The translations under genes were made by a program, and so were the position numbers. The notes under the pieces are model-generated. The model did not search any database. It worked only from the letters and a program-made list of their open reading frames with translations, and was not told the DNA's origin. From Candidatus Rokuibacteriota bacterium (lineage in GTDB: Bacteria; Methylomirabilota; Methylomirabilia; Rokubacteriales; JACPHL01), in the NCBI GenBank assembly GCA_016188625.1, contig JACPHL010000103.1, positions 1 to 8,202 of the forward strand: a DNA stretch of 8,202 bases. Direction: 5' to 3'. Of this stretch, positions 1 through 7,013 are shown piece by piece. Within the stretch, counting starts at the first letter, position 1. Every line of letters starts with the position of its first letter.

Positions 1-1
1 G

Positions 2-514
2 CTCGCCGACCTGATCGAGTTCGGCAAGCGCGTGGAGGCCGAGGTCCGCTTCATCGAGTACATGGACGTGGGCGGGGCGACCCAGTGGTCCATGGACAAG
101 GTCTTCTCCCGGGCCGAGATCCTCGAGGCGCTGGGGCGGCGCTACGGCCCCATCGAGCCGGTCGTGGAGGAGAGCTGGGCCCCGGCGGAGCGGTTCGCCC
201 TCCCGGACGGGACCGTGTTCGGCGTCATCGCCTCCATGACCACGCCCTTCTGCCGGACCTGCGACCGGAGCCGGCTCACGGCGGACGGGATGTGGTTCCT
301 CTGCCTCTACGCCCAGCGCGGGATCGACCTCCGGCAGCCGCTCAGGGCCGGCGCCTCGCGCGAGGAGCTCAAGGAGCTCATCGTCCCCCGCTGGACCGCG
401 CGCCGGGATCGCGGGGCGGAGGAGCGGAAGGCGCTGGGGCACCGGGGCGTGCTGGTCCAGATCGAGCGGCTCCGCAAGGATCCCCACCTCGAGATGCACA
501 CCCGGGGGGGGTAG
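2..514 (+). CDS. moaA: GTP 3',8-cyclase MoaA, C-terminal half (5' truncated by window edge)
   Basis: MoaA is a radical-SAM enzyme that rearranges GTP to 3',8-cyclo-7,8-dihydro-GTP with MoaC downstream, the first step of molybdenum cofactor synthesis in the cytoplasm. Only the last 170 residues are here (the family is about 330), so the N-terminal CxxxCxxC radical-SAM cluster lies outside the window. The visible half carries the second, substrate-binding 4Fe-4S motif, C-x2-C-x13-C, with cysteines at nt 251-253, 260-262 and 302-304, inside the family block [14 protein letters not shown]. The upstream block [10 protein letters not shown] is also typical. The protein ends in Arg-Gly-Gly, the conserved C-terminal GG tail that reaches into the active site in this family. 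The frame is open to the left edge, so the GTG at 32 is an internal codon and not the start. The TAG stop overlaps the GTG of the next gene by one base, suggesting translational coupling. No moaC, moaD or moaE is visible. The identification is secure. Confidence 0.95.
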   Translation, partial: LADLIEFGKRVEAEVRFIEYMDVGGATQWSMDKVFSRAEILEALGRRYGPIEPVVEESWAPAERFALPDGTVFGVIASMTTPFCRTCDRSRLTADGMWFLCLYAQRGIDLRQPLRAGASREELKELIVPRWTARRDRGAEERKALGHRGVLVQIERLRKDPHLEMHTRGG

Positions 515-990
515 TGGGGGCGAGGGCCAAGACAGCACGCGCCGGGTCCAGGCAGGGCGAGACGGGCGCTCCCGAGGGTTTGTGCGGCCCAGTCCCGGAG
601 GCCTCGGGGCCTCTCGGCAGCCGCCCCGGGATCCGGTTCGTGGTGCACCGGCACGCCGCGAGCCACCTCCACTGGGATCTGCGGCTGGAGATGGAGGGGG
701 TGGCCCGGAGCTGGGCGGTCCCCAAGGAGCCGCCAGGGGAGAGGGGGGTCCGGCGCCTCGCCATCATGCAGCCCGACCACGCCGTGGAGTACATGGAGTT
801 CGAGGGGATCATCCCCGAGGGGGAGTACGGGGCCGGAAAGGTGGAGATCTGGGACAAGGGGCGCTACGCCCTCGAGGACCGAGGCAAGGGGAAGCTCCTG
901 GTCTCCTTCGAGGGTCGACGGCTCCGGGGGCGCTACCTCCTCCTCAACACGGCCGGCAAGCAGTGGCTCTTCTTCAAGACGGGCGAGTGA
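514..990 (+). CDS. Stand-alone LigD-type DNA 3'-phosphoesterase (PE domain protein)
   Basis: The 158-aa protein matches the 3'-phosphoesterase domain found at the N-terminus of bacterial DNA ligase D. In that family the domain trims 3'-terminal ribonucleosides and 3'-phosphates so that broken ends can be sealed during non-homologous end joining. From about residue 40 it follows the family pattern FVVxxHxASxLHxDxRLE (H47, H53, D55, R57), then SWAVPK (66-71), H89 and Y93, FEGxIPEGEYGAG (96-108) and a closing WLFFK. The expected metal-binding and catalytic His, Asp, Arg and Tyr residues all appear present. Residues 1-39 are a basic, Gly/Ala/Arg-rich, probably disordered tail. The GTG start at 514 is chosen because it overlaps the moaA stop (TAGTG) and follows a G-run at 503-511. 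The frame stays open far upstream inside moaA, but that part is a shadow. No polymerase or ligase domain, and no ku gene, is in the window, so this is a solo PE protein. A later start near residue 39 cannot be excluded. Confidence 0.88.
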   Translation: MGARAKTARAGSRQGETGAPEGLCGPVPEASGPLGSRPGIRFVVHRHAASHLHWDLRLEMEGVARSWAVPKEPPGERGVRRLAIMQPDHAVEYMEFEGIIPEGEYGAGKVEIWDKGRYALEDRGKGKLLVSFEGRRLRGRYLLLNTAGKQWLFFKTGE

Positions 991-1055
991 CGGCAGTGGG
1001 CGCCGGGCGTCGGGTCGAGGCCGGCCGCCGCCTTTCGCTTTACGGGACTTCGTGA

Positions 1056-4000
1056 ATGGGATCACAAGGACGGTTCACCGCGGGCGGTGAGCCCCCGCGC
1101 CTCCTCTACGACCCGCGCGACGAGCGCGGTGCGTGCGGCGTCGGCTTCGTCGCCGACGTCGGGGGCCAGCGCTCCCACCGGATCGTCCAGCAGGCGATCG
1201 AGGCGGTCATCAACCTCACCCATCGGGGGGCGGTCTCGGCCGACGGCAAGACCGGCGACGGCGCGGGCCTCCTGACCCAGCTCCCCCACCGGTTCTTCTC
1301 GCGCGAGCTCGAGCGCATCGCCGGCCACCCGGTGGCGGACGGGGACCTGGCCGTGGGGGTGGTCTTCTTCCCCCGGGAGCCCCAGGCCCGGCGCCTCTGC
1401 CAGAAGATCGTGGAGGGGAGCCTCATCCGCGCCGACCTCTGGATCCTCGGGTGGCGCGAGGTCCCGATCGATCCGACCGCCCTGGGGGCCAAGGCCCTGG
1501 CGACCCTCCCCGACATCCAGCACGTGCTGATCGCGCGGCCGAGCCCGCTCGGGCCGGCGGAGTTCGAGCGCCGGATCTACCTCGCCCGGAAGGAGATCGA
1601 GCAGCAGGTCCTGGGGGAGGGGATCAAGGAGTTCTCGATCCCGTCCTTCTCGGCGAAGACGGTCGTCTACAAGGGGCTCTTCGTCGCGCCCCAGCTCCCG
1701 CGCTTCTACCGGGACCTGACCGACCCCTGGTTCGAGTCGGCCCTGGCCGTCTTCCACCAGCGCTACTCCACCAATACCTTCCCCACCTGGTTCCTGGCCC
1801 AGCCCTTCCGGATGCTCGCCCACAACGGCGAGATCAACACCCTGAACGCGAACCTGAACTGGACCTACGCCCGCGAGCGCGAGCTCCACTCCTCGGTGTG
1901 GGGCGCGGACGTCGAGCGGCTCCGGCCCCTCATCCTCCCCGACGGCTCCGACTCGGCCATGCTCGACAACGTCCTCGAGGCGCTGGTGCTCTCCGGCCGC
2001 GACATCCGCCACGCCTTCATGATGCTCATCCCCGAGGCCTGGGAGCAGATGCCCGGCATGGACCCGGACCTCAGCGCCTTCTACGAGTTCCACGCCTGCC
2101 TCACCGAGCCCTGGGACGGGCCGGCGTCCATCGCCTTCTCCGACGGGATCGTGGTCGGGGCGACCCTGGACCGGAACGGCCTCCGGCCCGCCCGGTACAC
2201 CCTCACCGAGGACGGGACCCTGATCATGGGCTCCGAGGTGGGGCTCGTTGACCTCGACCCGAGCCGGGTGGTCCGCCGTGGCCGCCTCGGCCCCGGCCAG
2301 ATGAGCGCGGTGGACACCGCGCGGGGGGTCCTGCTCGAGAACGGGGAGATCAAGCGGGAGTTCGCTACCCGCGAGCCGTACGCCAAGTGGCTTACCCGGC
2401 ACCTCGTGCGCCTGGACACCCTCGTGCCGGAGGAGACGAACGGGGCCTCCCCCCTCGACCCGGAACGCCTGCTCCGGCTCCAGACCGCCTTCGGGTACAC
2501 CGAGGAGGAGCTCAAGTACGTCCTCCGGCCGATGGTCGCGGAGAAGAAGGAGCCGGTCTGGTCGATGGGAGATGACACCCCGCTGGCCATCCTCTCGCCC
2601 CGCCCCCGGTTGCTCTACGGCTACTTCAAGCAGAAGTTCGCCCAGGTGACCAATCCGCCCATCGACCCGCTGCGCGAGCAGCTCGTCATGTCGCTCTACG
2701 CCTACCTCGGGCCGCGGCTGTCGTTCCTCGAGGAGTCCGAGTACCAGGCCCTGCTGATCCGGCTCTCGAGCCCGGTCCTGACCGATCAGGAGCTCGAGAC
2801 CCTGCGCGCCCGCTCCGAGTTCCCGGCCGTGACCCTGTCCACCCTCTTCCCCGTCGCCGAGGGGGCGGCGGGGCTCGAGGCGGCCCTCGCGCGCCTGTGC
2901 GAGGAGGCCAGCCGGGCGGTGGACGCCGAGCAGGCGCTGGTGATCCTGTCGGATCGCGGGGTGGACGCGGCCCACGCGGCCGTCCCGATCCTGATGGCGA
3001 CGGGCGCCGTCCACCACCACCTCATCCGGCACGGCAAGCGGATGAAGGTGAGCCTCCTGGTGGAGACGGCCGAGGCCTGGGAGGTCCACCACCTGGCCTG
3101 CCTGGTCGGCTACGGCGCCTCCGCCGTGAACCCCTATCTGGCCCTCCAGACCGTCCGGGCCCTCGCCGCGCCGGAGGAGCCGGCGCTGAACCCCGAGCTG
3201 GCGGTCCGGAACTACAAGACCTCGCTCGAGTACGGGATCCGGAAGGCGATGTCGAAGATGGGGATCTCGACGATGGCCAGCTACCACGGGGCCCAGATCT
3301 TCGAGGTCGTCGGCCTCGACGGGTCGCTGGTGGAGCGGTGCTTCCTGGGGACCGCGTCCAAGGTCGGGGGGATCGGGGTGCCCGGGGTCGCCGAGGAGGT
3401 CCTGGCCCGCCACCGCGAGGCCTTCGGCGAGGCCCGCTCCAGGCTGGCCGACGCGGGCTTCTACCGGTTCCGGAAGGGCGGGGAGCCCCATGCCTTCCAC
3501 CCCAACGTGGTCAAGGCCCTCCACGCCGCGGTCAAGAGTGGGGCTTACGAGGACTACAAGCGGTACGCCGAGCTGGTCAACACGCGGGAGCCGCTCGCCA
3601 TCCGGGATCTCCTCGCCTTCCGCTCCGACCGACCCCCCGTCCCGGTGGAGGAGGTCGAGCCGGTCGAGGCGCTTGTCCGGCGCTTCTCGACCCAGGCCAT
3701 GTCGATCGGCGCCCTCGGCCCGGAGGCCCATAAGACGCTGGCCACGGCGATGAACCGCCTCGGGGCCAAGTCTAACACCGGCGAGGGCGGCGAGGACCCG
3801 GAGTGGTGGCACCCGCTTCCGAACGGCGACCTGGCCGCCTCGAAGATCAAGCAGGTCGCCTCGGCGCGCTTCGGCGTGACCCCCGAGTACCTGATCCGGG
3901 CCGAGCAGCTCGAGATCAAGATGGCCCAGGGCAGTAAGCCCGGGGAGGGCGGGCAGCTCCCCGGCCACAAGGTCGCCCCCCACATCGCCAAGATCCGCCG

Positions 4001-5594
4001 GGCCGTGCCGGGGATCCCCCTGATCTCGCCGCCGCCCCACCACGACATCTACTCCATCGAGGACCTGGCGCAGCTCATCTACGACCTGAAGCAGGTCAAC
4101 CCCCGGGCCAAGGTCGGCGTCAAGCTCGTGGCCGAGGCCGGGGTGGGGACCATCGCGGCGGGTGTGGCCAAGGGGTACGCCGACGTCATCCTCATCTCGG
4201 GGCACGAGGGCGGGACCGGGGCCTCGCCGATCAGCTCCATCAAGAACGCCGGGAGCCCCTGGGAGCTCGGGCTCGCGGAGACCCAGCAGGTGCTGGTCCT
4301 CAATGACCTTCGGGGGCGGGTGACCCTCCGGGTGGACGGCGGGATGAAGACCGGCCGGGACGTGATGATCGCGGCGTGCCTCGGGGCCGAGGAGTTCGGC
4401 TTCGGGTCCGCCTCGGTGGTGGCGATCGGGTGCGTCATGGCCCGGCAGTGCCACCTCAACACCTGCCCGGTCGGGATCGCCACCCAGCGGCCGGAGCTCC
4501 GCGCGAAGTTCGCGGGGCGGCCCGAGATGGCCATCCACTTCTTCACCCACATCGCCCAGGAGGTCCGGGAGCTCCTGGCCGCGCTCGGCTACCGCCGGCT
4601 CGACGAGGTCGTGGGGCGGACCGACCTCCTCGCCTCTGCCACGGGCGTCGGGCACGGGAAGGCCCGGGCCCTCGACCTCTCCCGGGTCCTGGCCCAGGCC
4701 GATCCCACGGGGACCCTCCCCCGCCGCGCCCTCCAGGAGCGGAACGATCGCCCTCCCGATCCCCGCGACCTCGACCTGGTCGCCGAGGTCCTTCCCGCCC
4801 TCGAGGGCCGCGGGCCGGTGCGCCGGACCTTCCCCATCCGCAACATCCACCGGACGGTGGGCGCCCGCCTGGCCGGGGAGATCGCCCGCCGCCACGGCGA
4901 TCGAGGACTCCCGGAGGGCACGGTGGAGCTCCGCTTCCAGGGGAGCGCCGGGCAGAGCTTCGGGGCCTTTTGCGTAGCCGGGATGCGCCTCGTCCTCGAG
5001 GGGGAGGCCAACGACTACGCCGGCAAGGGGATGGGGGGCGGTGAGATCGTGATCGCGCCGCCGCGCCGGGCGCGCTTCGCCTCGCACGAGAACGTCATCG
5101 TCGGCAACACCGTCCTCTACGGCGCCACCGGGGGCGCGATGTTCGTGGCCGGCCGGGCCGGCGAGCGCTTCGCGGTCCGGAACTCCGGCGCCACGGCGGT
5201 CGTCGAGGGGGTCGGAGATCACGGCTGCGAATACATGACCGCCGGCGTGGTGGCGGTCCTGGGGGCGACGGGCCGGAACTTCGGCGCCGGGATGACCAAC
5301 GGGGCCGCCTACGTCCTCGACGAGGGCGATGAGTTCCCGGCCCGCTACAATCCCGAGCTGGTCCGGATCGCCCGGATCGAGGCGCCGGAGGACGCCCAGG
5401 AGCTCCGGGCCCTCGTCGAGCGCCACCTCGCGCTGACCGGGAGCCGGCGCGCCGCCGAGCTCCTCGGCCGCTGGGAGGCATTCCTTCCCCGCTTCTTCAA
5501 GGTGATCCCGCTCCCCGCCGAGGCGATCGCCAAGACCATCGAGGTGGCCAAGCGCGGCACCGAAGCGGCCACCCCGGTCCCGGTCGGCCGCTGA
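1056..5594 (+). CDS. gltB: Glutamate synthase (GOGAT) large/alpha subunit
   Basis: GltB converts L-glutamine and 2-oxoglutarate to two L-glutamates, with reductant delivered through FMN and a 3Fe-4S cluster; it is cytoplasmic. The length of 1512 aa fits the family (E. coli about 1490). An in-frame TGA ends directly before the ATG at 1056, so this is the longest possible start. No clear Shine-Dalgarno precedes it. Cleavage of a 26-residue propeptide would expose the glutaminase nucleophile C27 (YDPRDERGACGVGF). The class-II glutamine amidotransferase domain runs to about residue 430, with HQRYSTN (234-240) and HNGEIN (256-261). A central domain (about 480-770) is followed by the FMN synthase domain (about 815-1200), which has GEGGED (909-914), PPPHHDIYSIEDLAQL and GHEGGTGASP. 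The 3Fe-4S cysteines are C1126-x5-C1132-x4-C1137. The C-terminal GXGXG beta-helix domain spans about 1240-1430. The PE gene lies 65 nt upstream and the M24 peptidase 25 nt downstream. No gltD is adjacent. The 991-1055 gap shows no convincing promoter or terminator. Confidence 0.97.
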   Translation: MGSQGRFTAGGEPPRLLYDPRDERGACGVGFVADVGGQRSHRIVQQAIEAVINLTHRGAVSADGKTGDGAGLLTQLPHRFFSRELERIAGHPVADGDLAVGVVFFPREPQARRLCQKIVEGSLIRADLWILGWREVPIDPTALGAKALATLPDIQHVLIARPSPLGPAEFERRIYLARKEIEQQVLGEGIKEFSIPSFSAKTVVYKGLFVAPQLPRFYRDLTDPWFESALAVFHQRYSTNTFPTWFLAQPFRMLAHNGEINTLNANLNWTYARERELHSSVWGADVERLRPLILPDGSDSAMLDNVLEALVLSGRDIRHAFMMLIPEAWEQMPGMDPDLSAFYEFHACLTEPWDGPASIAFSDGIVVGATLDRNGLRPARYTLTEDGTLIMGSEVGLVDLDPSRVVRRGRLGPGQMSAVDTARGVLLENGEIKREFATREPYAKWLTRHLVRLDTLVPEETNGASPLDPERLLRLQTAFGYTEEELKYVLRPMVAEKKEPVWSMGDDTPLAILSPRPRLLYGYFKQKFAQVTNPPIDPLREQLVMSLYAYLGPRLSFLEESEYQALLIRLSSPVLTDQELETLRARSEFPAVTLSTLFPVAEGAAGLEAALARLCEEASRAVDAEQALVILSDRGVDAAHAAVPILMATGAVHHHLIRHGKRMKVSLLVETAEAWEVHHLACLVGYGASAVNPYLALQTVRALAAPEEPALNPELAVRNYKTSLEYGIRKAMSKMGISTMASYHGAQIFEVVGLDGSLVERCFLGTASKVGGIGVPGVAEEVLARHREAFGEARSRLADAGFYRFRKGGEPHAFHPNVVKALHAAVKSGAYEDYKRYAELVNTREPLAIRDLLAFRSDRPPVPVEEVEPVEALVRRFSTQAMSIGALGPEAHKTLATAMNRLGAKSNTGEGGEDPEWWHPLPNGDLAASKIKQVASARFGVTPEYLIRAEQLEIKMAQGSKPGEGGQLPGHKVAPHIAKIRRAVPGIPLISPPPHHDIYSIEDLAQLIYDLKQVNPRAKVGVKLVAEAGVGTIAAGVAKGYADVILISGHEGGTGASPISSIKNAGSPWELGLAETQQVLVLNDLRGRVTLRVDGGMKTGRDVMIAACLGAEEFGFGSASVVAIGCVMARQCHLNTCPVGIATQRPELRAKFAGRPEMAIHFFTHIAQEVRELLAALGYRRLDEVVGRTDLLASATGVGHGKARALDLSRVLAQADPTGTLPRRALQERNDRPPDPRDLDLVAEVLPALEGRGPVRRTFPIRNIHRTVGARLAGEIARRHGDRGLPEGTVELRFQGSAGQSFGAFCVAGMRLVLEGEANDYAGKGMGGGEIVIAPPRRARFASHENVIVGNTVLYGATGGAMFVAGRAGERFAVRNSGATAVVEGVGDHGCEYMTAGVVAVLGATGRNFGAGMTNGAAYVLDEGDEFPARYNPELVRIARIEAPEDAQELRALVERHLALTGSRRAAELLGRWEAFLPRFFKVIPLPAEAIAKTIEVAKRGTEAATPVPVGR

Positions 5595-5598
5595 GGCT

Positions 5599-5610
5599 CC
5601 GCCCGGGCGG
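5599..5610. repeat. Perfect 12-bp palindrome between gltB and the M24 gene
   Basis: CCGCCCGGGCGG is its own reverse complement. It lies between the gltB stop (5592-5594) and the ATG at 5620. As RNA it could form a short 4-bp hairpin that covers part of the weak GGCGGGA ribosome-binding candidate for the next gene. In DNA this GC-rich, such a palindrome can arise by chance, and no T-run follows it, so it is not a terminator. Confidence 0.3.
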
Positions 5611-5619
5611 GACCTGCCG

Positions 5620-6792
5620 ATGAACGCCGAGCCCTCGCCCCAGGCTTGCCCCGAGAGCCGGGACGCCGGCGAGCGGGGGCCCGCCATCCTGATGATCGCC
5701 GCCAGCGAGGCGGACGCGAACCTCTACTACGCCACCCGCTTCCTCGCCCCCGACCCCTTCGTCTTCCTGGAGGTGGACGGCCGGAAGCTCCTCGTGATGA
5801 GCGATCTCGAGCTGGACCGGGCCAAGGCCGAGGCCAGGGTCGATGAGGTCCTACTCCTCTCCGCCTACGAGGCCAAGGCCCGCCAGCGGTGGGCGACCCC
5901 CCACCTGATCGACATCCTCGGCCTCGTCCTGGACGAGCACGGCGTCCGGGACCTCCTGGTCCCGGCCGGGTTCGCCCTCGAGCATGCCGACCGGCTCCGG
6001 GAGAAGGGGTACCGGGTGACCTGGCGTCCCGACCCGTTCTTCGAGGCGCGCCTCATCAAGTCCGAGGAGGAGGTCGCCGCCATCGAGGCCACCCAGCGGG
6101 CGACCGAGCGGGCGGTGGCGCGGGCCCGGGAGGTCCTGCAGGCGAGCGAGATCCGCGGGGACGCCTTGTACTGGGAGGGGAGGGTCCTGACCGCTGAGAC
6201 CCTCCGGCAGGTCATCCACCTCGCCCTCCTCGAGGAGGACTGCCTCGGCCAGCACACCATCGTCGCGCCCGGGGTCCAGGGGTGCGATCCCCACCACCGC
6301 GGCGCGGGCCCGATCCGTCCCCACGAGTCCCTGGTCCTCGACGTCTTCCCCCGCTCGAGTCGGACCCGCTACTTCGCGGACATGACCCGCACCGTGGTCC
6401 GCGGGAAGGCCTCCGACGGCCTCCGCCGGATGCACGAGGCGGTCCTGGCGGCCCAGCTCCAGGCCATCGGGCTGATCGCCGACGGGGTGGCCGGCGACGA
6501 GGTCCACCGGGAGGTGGGGGCCGTGCTCCGGCGCGCCGGCTTCGAGACCGGGATGGTGGAGGGGCGGATGCAGGGGTTCTTCCACGGGACCGGTCACGGC
6601 CTCGGCCTCGACATCCACGAGCCCCCCCGGATCGGGAAGGCCAAGGCGACCCTCCGGGCCGGGCAGGTGGTGACCGTGGAGCCCGGTCTCTACTACCCCC
6701 GCTGGGGGGCCGTTCGGATCGAGGATCTCGTGGTCGTGGAGGCCGGGGGGTGCCGCAACCTCACCCGCTTCCCGAAGACCCTGGAGCTGTGA
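5620..6792 (+). CDS. M24-family metallopeptidase (aminopeptidase P / prolidase type)
   Basis: This is a probable cytoplasmic dinuclear-metal peptidase that cleaves Xaa-Pro bonds; the exact substrate (tripeptide or dipeptide) cannot be told from sequence. It has 390 aa. Residues about 25-150 form a creatinase-like N-terminal domain (ASEADANLYYATRFLAPDPF). The pita-bread catalytic domain follows. The five expected metal ligands are D241 (LDVFP), D254 (FADMT), H326 (HGTGHGLG), E354 (VEPGLYY) and E368 (RIEDL). Supporting active-site histidines are H225/H226 (DPHHRG), H322 and H333 (DIHEPP). The two Asp ligands are 13 residues apart, against 11 in E. coli aminopeptidase P, so the hairpin between them is two residues longer. 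There is no signal peptide or membrane segment. Two starts are possible. The ATG at 5620 follows GGCGGGA. The ATG at 5692 (residue 25) fits the usual family start better and is preceded by GCGGGGGC. The gene is 25 nt after gltB and probably cotranscribed. No U-rich terminator follows its stop. Confidence 0.92.
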   Translation: MNAEPSPQACPESRDAGERGPAILMIAASEADANLYYATRFLAPDPFVFLEVDGRKLLVMSDLELDRAKAEARVDEVLLLSAYEAKARQRWATPHLIDILGLVLDEHGVRDLLVPAGFALEHADRLREKGYRVTWRPDPFFEARLIKSEEEVAAIEATQRATERAVARAREVLQASEIRGDALYWEGRVLTAETLRQVIHLALLEEDCLGQHTIVAPGVQGCDPHHRGAGPIRPHESLVLDVFPRSSRTRYFADMTRTVVRGKASDGLRRMHEAVLAAQLQAIGLIADGVAGDEVHREVGAVLRRAGFETGMVEGRMQGFFHGTGHGLGLDIHEPPRIGKAKATLRAGQVVTVEPGLYYPRWGAVRIEDLVVVEAGGCRNLTRFPKTLEL

Positions 6793-6803
6793 GGAGACGC
6801 ACG

Positions 6804-6824
6804 GTCTGAGGTCTGACCTCTGAT
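6804..6824. repeat. Three near-identical tandem heptamers
   Basis: GTCTGAG, GTCTGAC and CTCTGAT follow each other without gaps just after the M24 stop codon. Within them GAGGT (6808-6812) and ACCTC (6816-6820) form a 5-bp inverted repeat around CTG. The tract looks like a fragment of an intergenic dispersed repeat, but only one copy is in the window. Terminator activity is unlikely: the stem is short and is followed by TGATTTCC rather than a T-run. Confidence 0.4.
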
Positions 6825-6829
6825 TTCCT

Positions 6830-6857
6830 TTGCACTCCCGGGAATCTCGGGTACACT
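6830..6857 (+). promoter_or_regulatory. Candidate sigma70-type promoter for korA
   Basis: TTGCAC (6830-6835) and TACACT (6852-6857) are separated by 16 nt and lie in the most A/T-rich stretch of the intergenic region. The -10 hexamer matches TATAAT at four of six positions; the -35 keeps TTG. Transcription would begin near G6864, exactly the first base of the P1 helix of the downstream leader, which supports the assignment. The spacer holds an imperfect palindrome (CCCG at 6837-6840, CGGG at 6848-6851) that could be an operator. Confidence 0.55.
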
Positions 6858-6863
6858 CCGTTG

Positions 6864-7000
6864 GGAGTGGCCGAGTGATCGGCCGGCTGCCCGAGCGCAC
6901 GATCCTTCGTGCGCTCGGCCTGTGCTGAGGGGTTTCTGGCCGGCCGCCACTCCTCCGAGGCTATGGGGGCGCCCACCCGGCGTCGAACCTGTCGCCTCGG
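6864..7000 (+). ncRNA. Structured 5' leader of korA, candidate cis-regulatory RNA of unrecognised class
   Basis: Four helices can be read directly. P1 pairs 6864-6871 with 6946-6953 (8 bp). P2 pairs 6881-6887 with 6939-6945 (7 bp) and stacks on the 3' side of P1, leaving 6872-6880 as a 9-nt bulge on the 5' side. P3 is a perfect 12-bp hairpin, 6891-6902 with 6907-6918, capped by the loop TCCT (6903-6906). A purine-rich single strand of about 19 nt (6919-6937) remains inside P2. P4 pairs 6955-6961 with 6994-7000 (7 bp) and may contain a 4-bp hairpin (6964-6967 with 6972-6975). The korA Shine-Dalgarno follows P4 by about 13 nt. All pairs in P1-P4 are Watson-Crick. No U-tract follows P3, so an intrinsic terminator is unlikely. 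I compared it from memory with TPP, cobalamin, glutamine, SRP and 6S RNAs and with tRNA, and found no match. The structure is seen in the sequence; a regulatory role is inferred. Confidence 0.5.
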
Positions 7001-7013
7001 GGTTCTCACGGGA

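Noticed and set aside
85-513. N-terminal extension of the phosphoesterase frame through moaA
   Set aside because: The extra residues are an Arg/Pro/Gly-rich shadow of the moaA coding sequence, with no family similarity. The GTG at 514 overlapping the moaA stop is a far better start.
991-1055. Possible promoter or regulatory element before gltB
   Set aside because: The gap is G/C-rich apart from CTTTCGCTTTACGGG. No -35/-10 pair, T-run or clear Shine-Dalgarno is visible, so no feature can be supported.
1062-5687. A 1541-codon open reading frame on the minus strand, antisense to all of gltB
   Set aside because: Its translation is low in complexity (G/P/R/D/L/E-rich) with no recognisable domain. 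Long antisense frames arise when G/C-ending codons on the coding strand leave few stops opposite. gltB on the + strand is unmistakable.
6891-6918. The 12-bp hairpin P3 as an intrinsic terminator for the M24 gene
   Set aside because: The following bases are CCTGTGCTGAGG, with no T-run, and the hairpin lies downstream of a good promoter and inside a larger enclosing helix.
6867-6955. Possible tRNA (tRNA-Ser-like GTGGCCGAGTG near the 5' end and a long internal stem)
   Set aside because: There is no GGTTCGAnTCC T-arm, no plausible anticodon stem-loop (the internal stem has 12 bp with a 4-nt loop), and the spacing is wrong. The resemblance is limited to the D-arm-like block.
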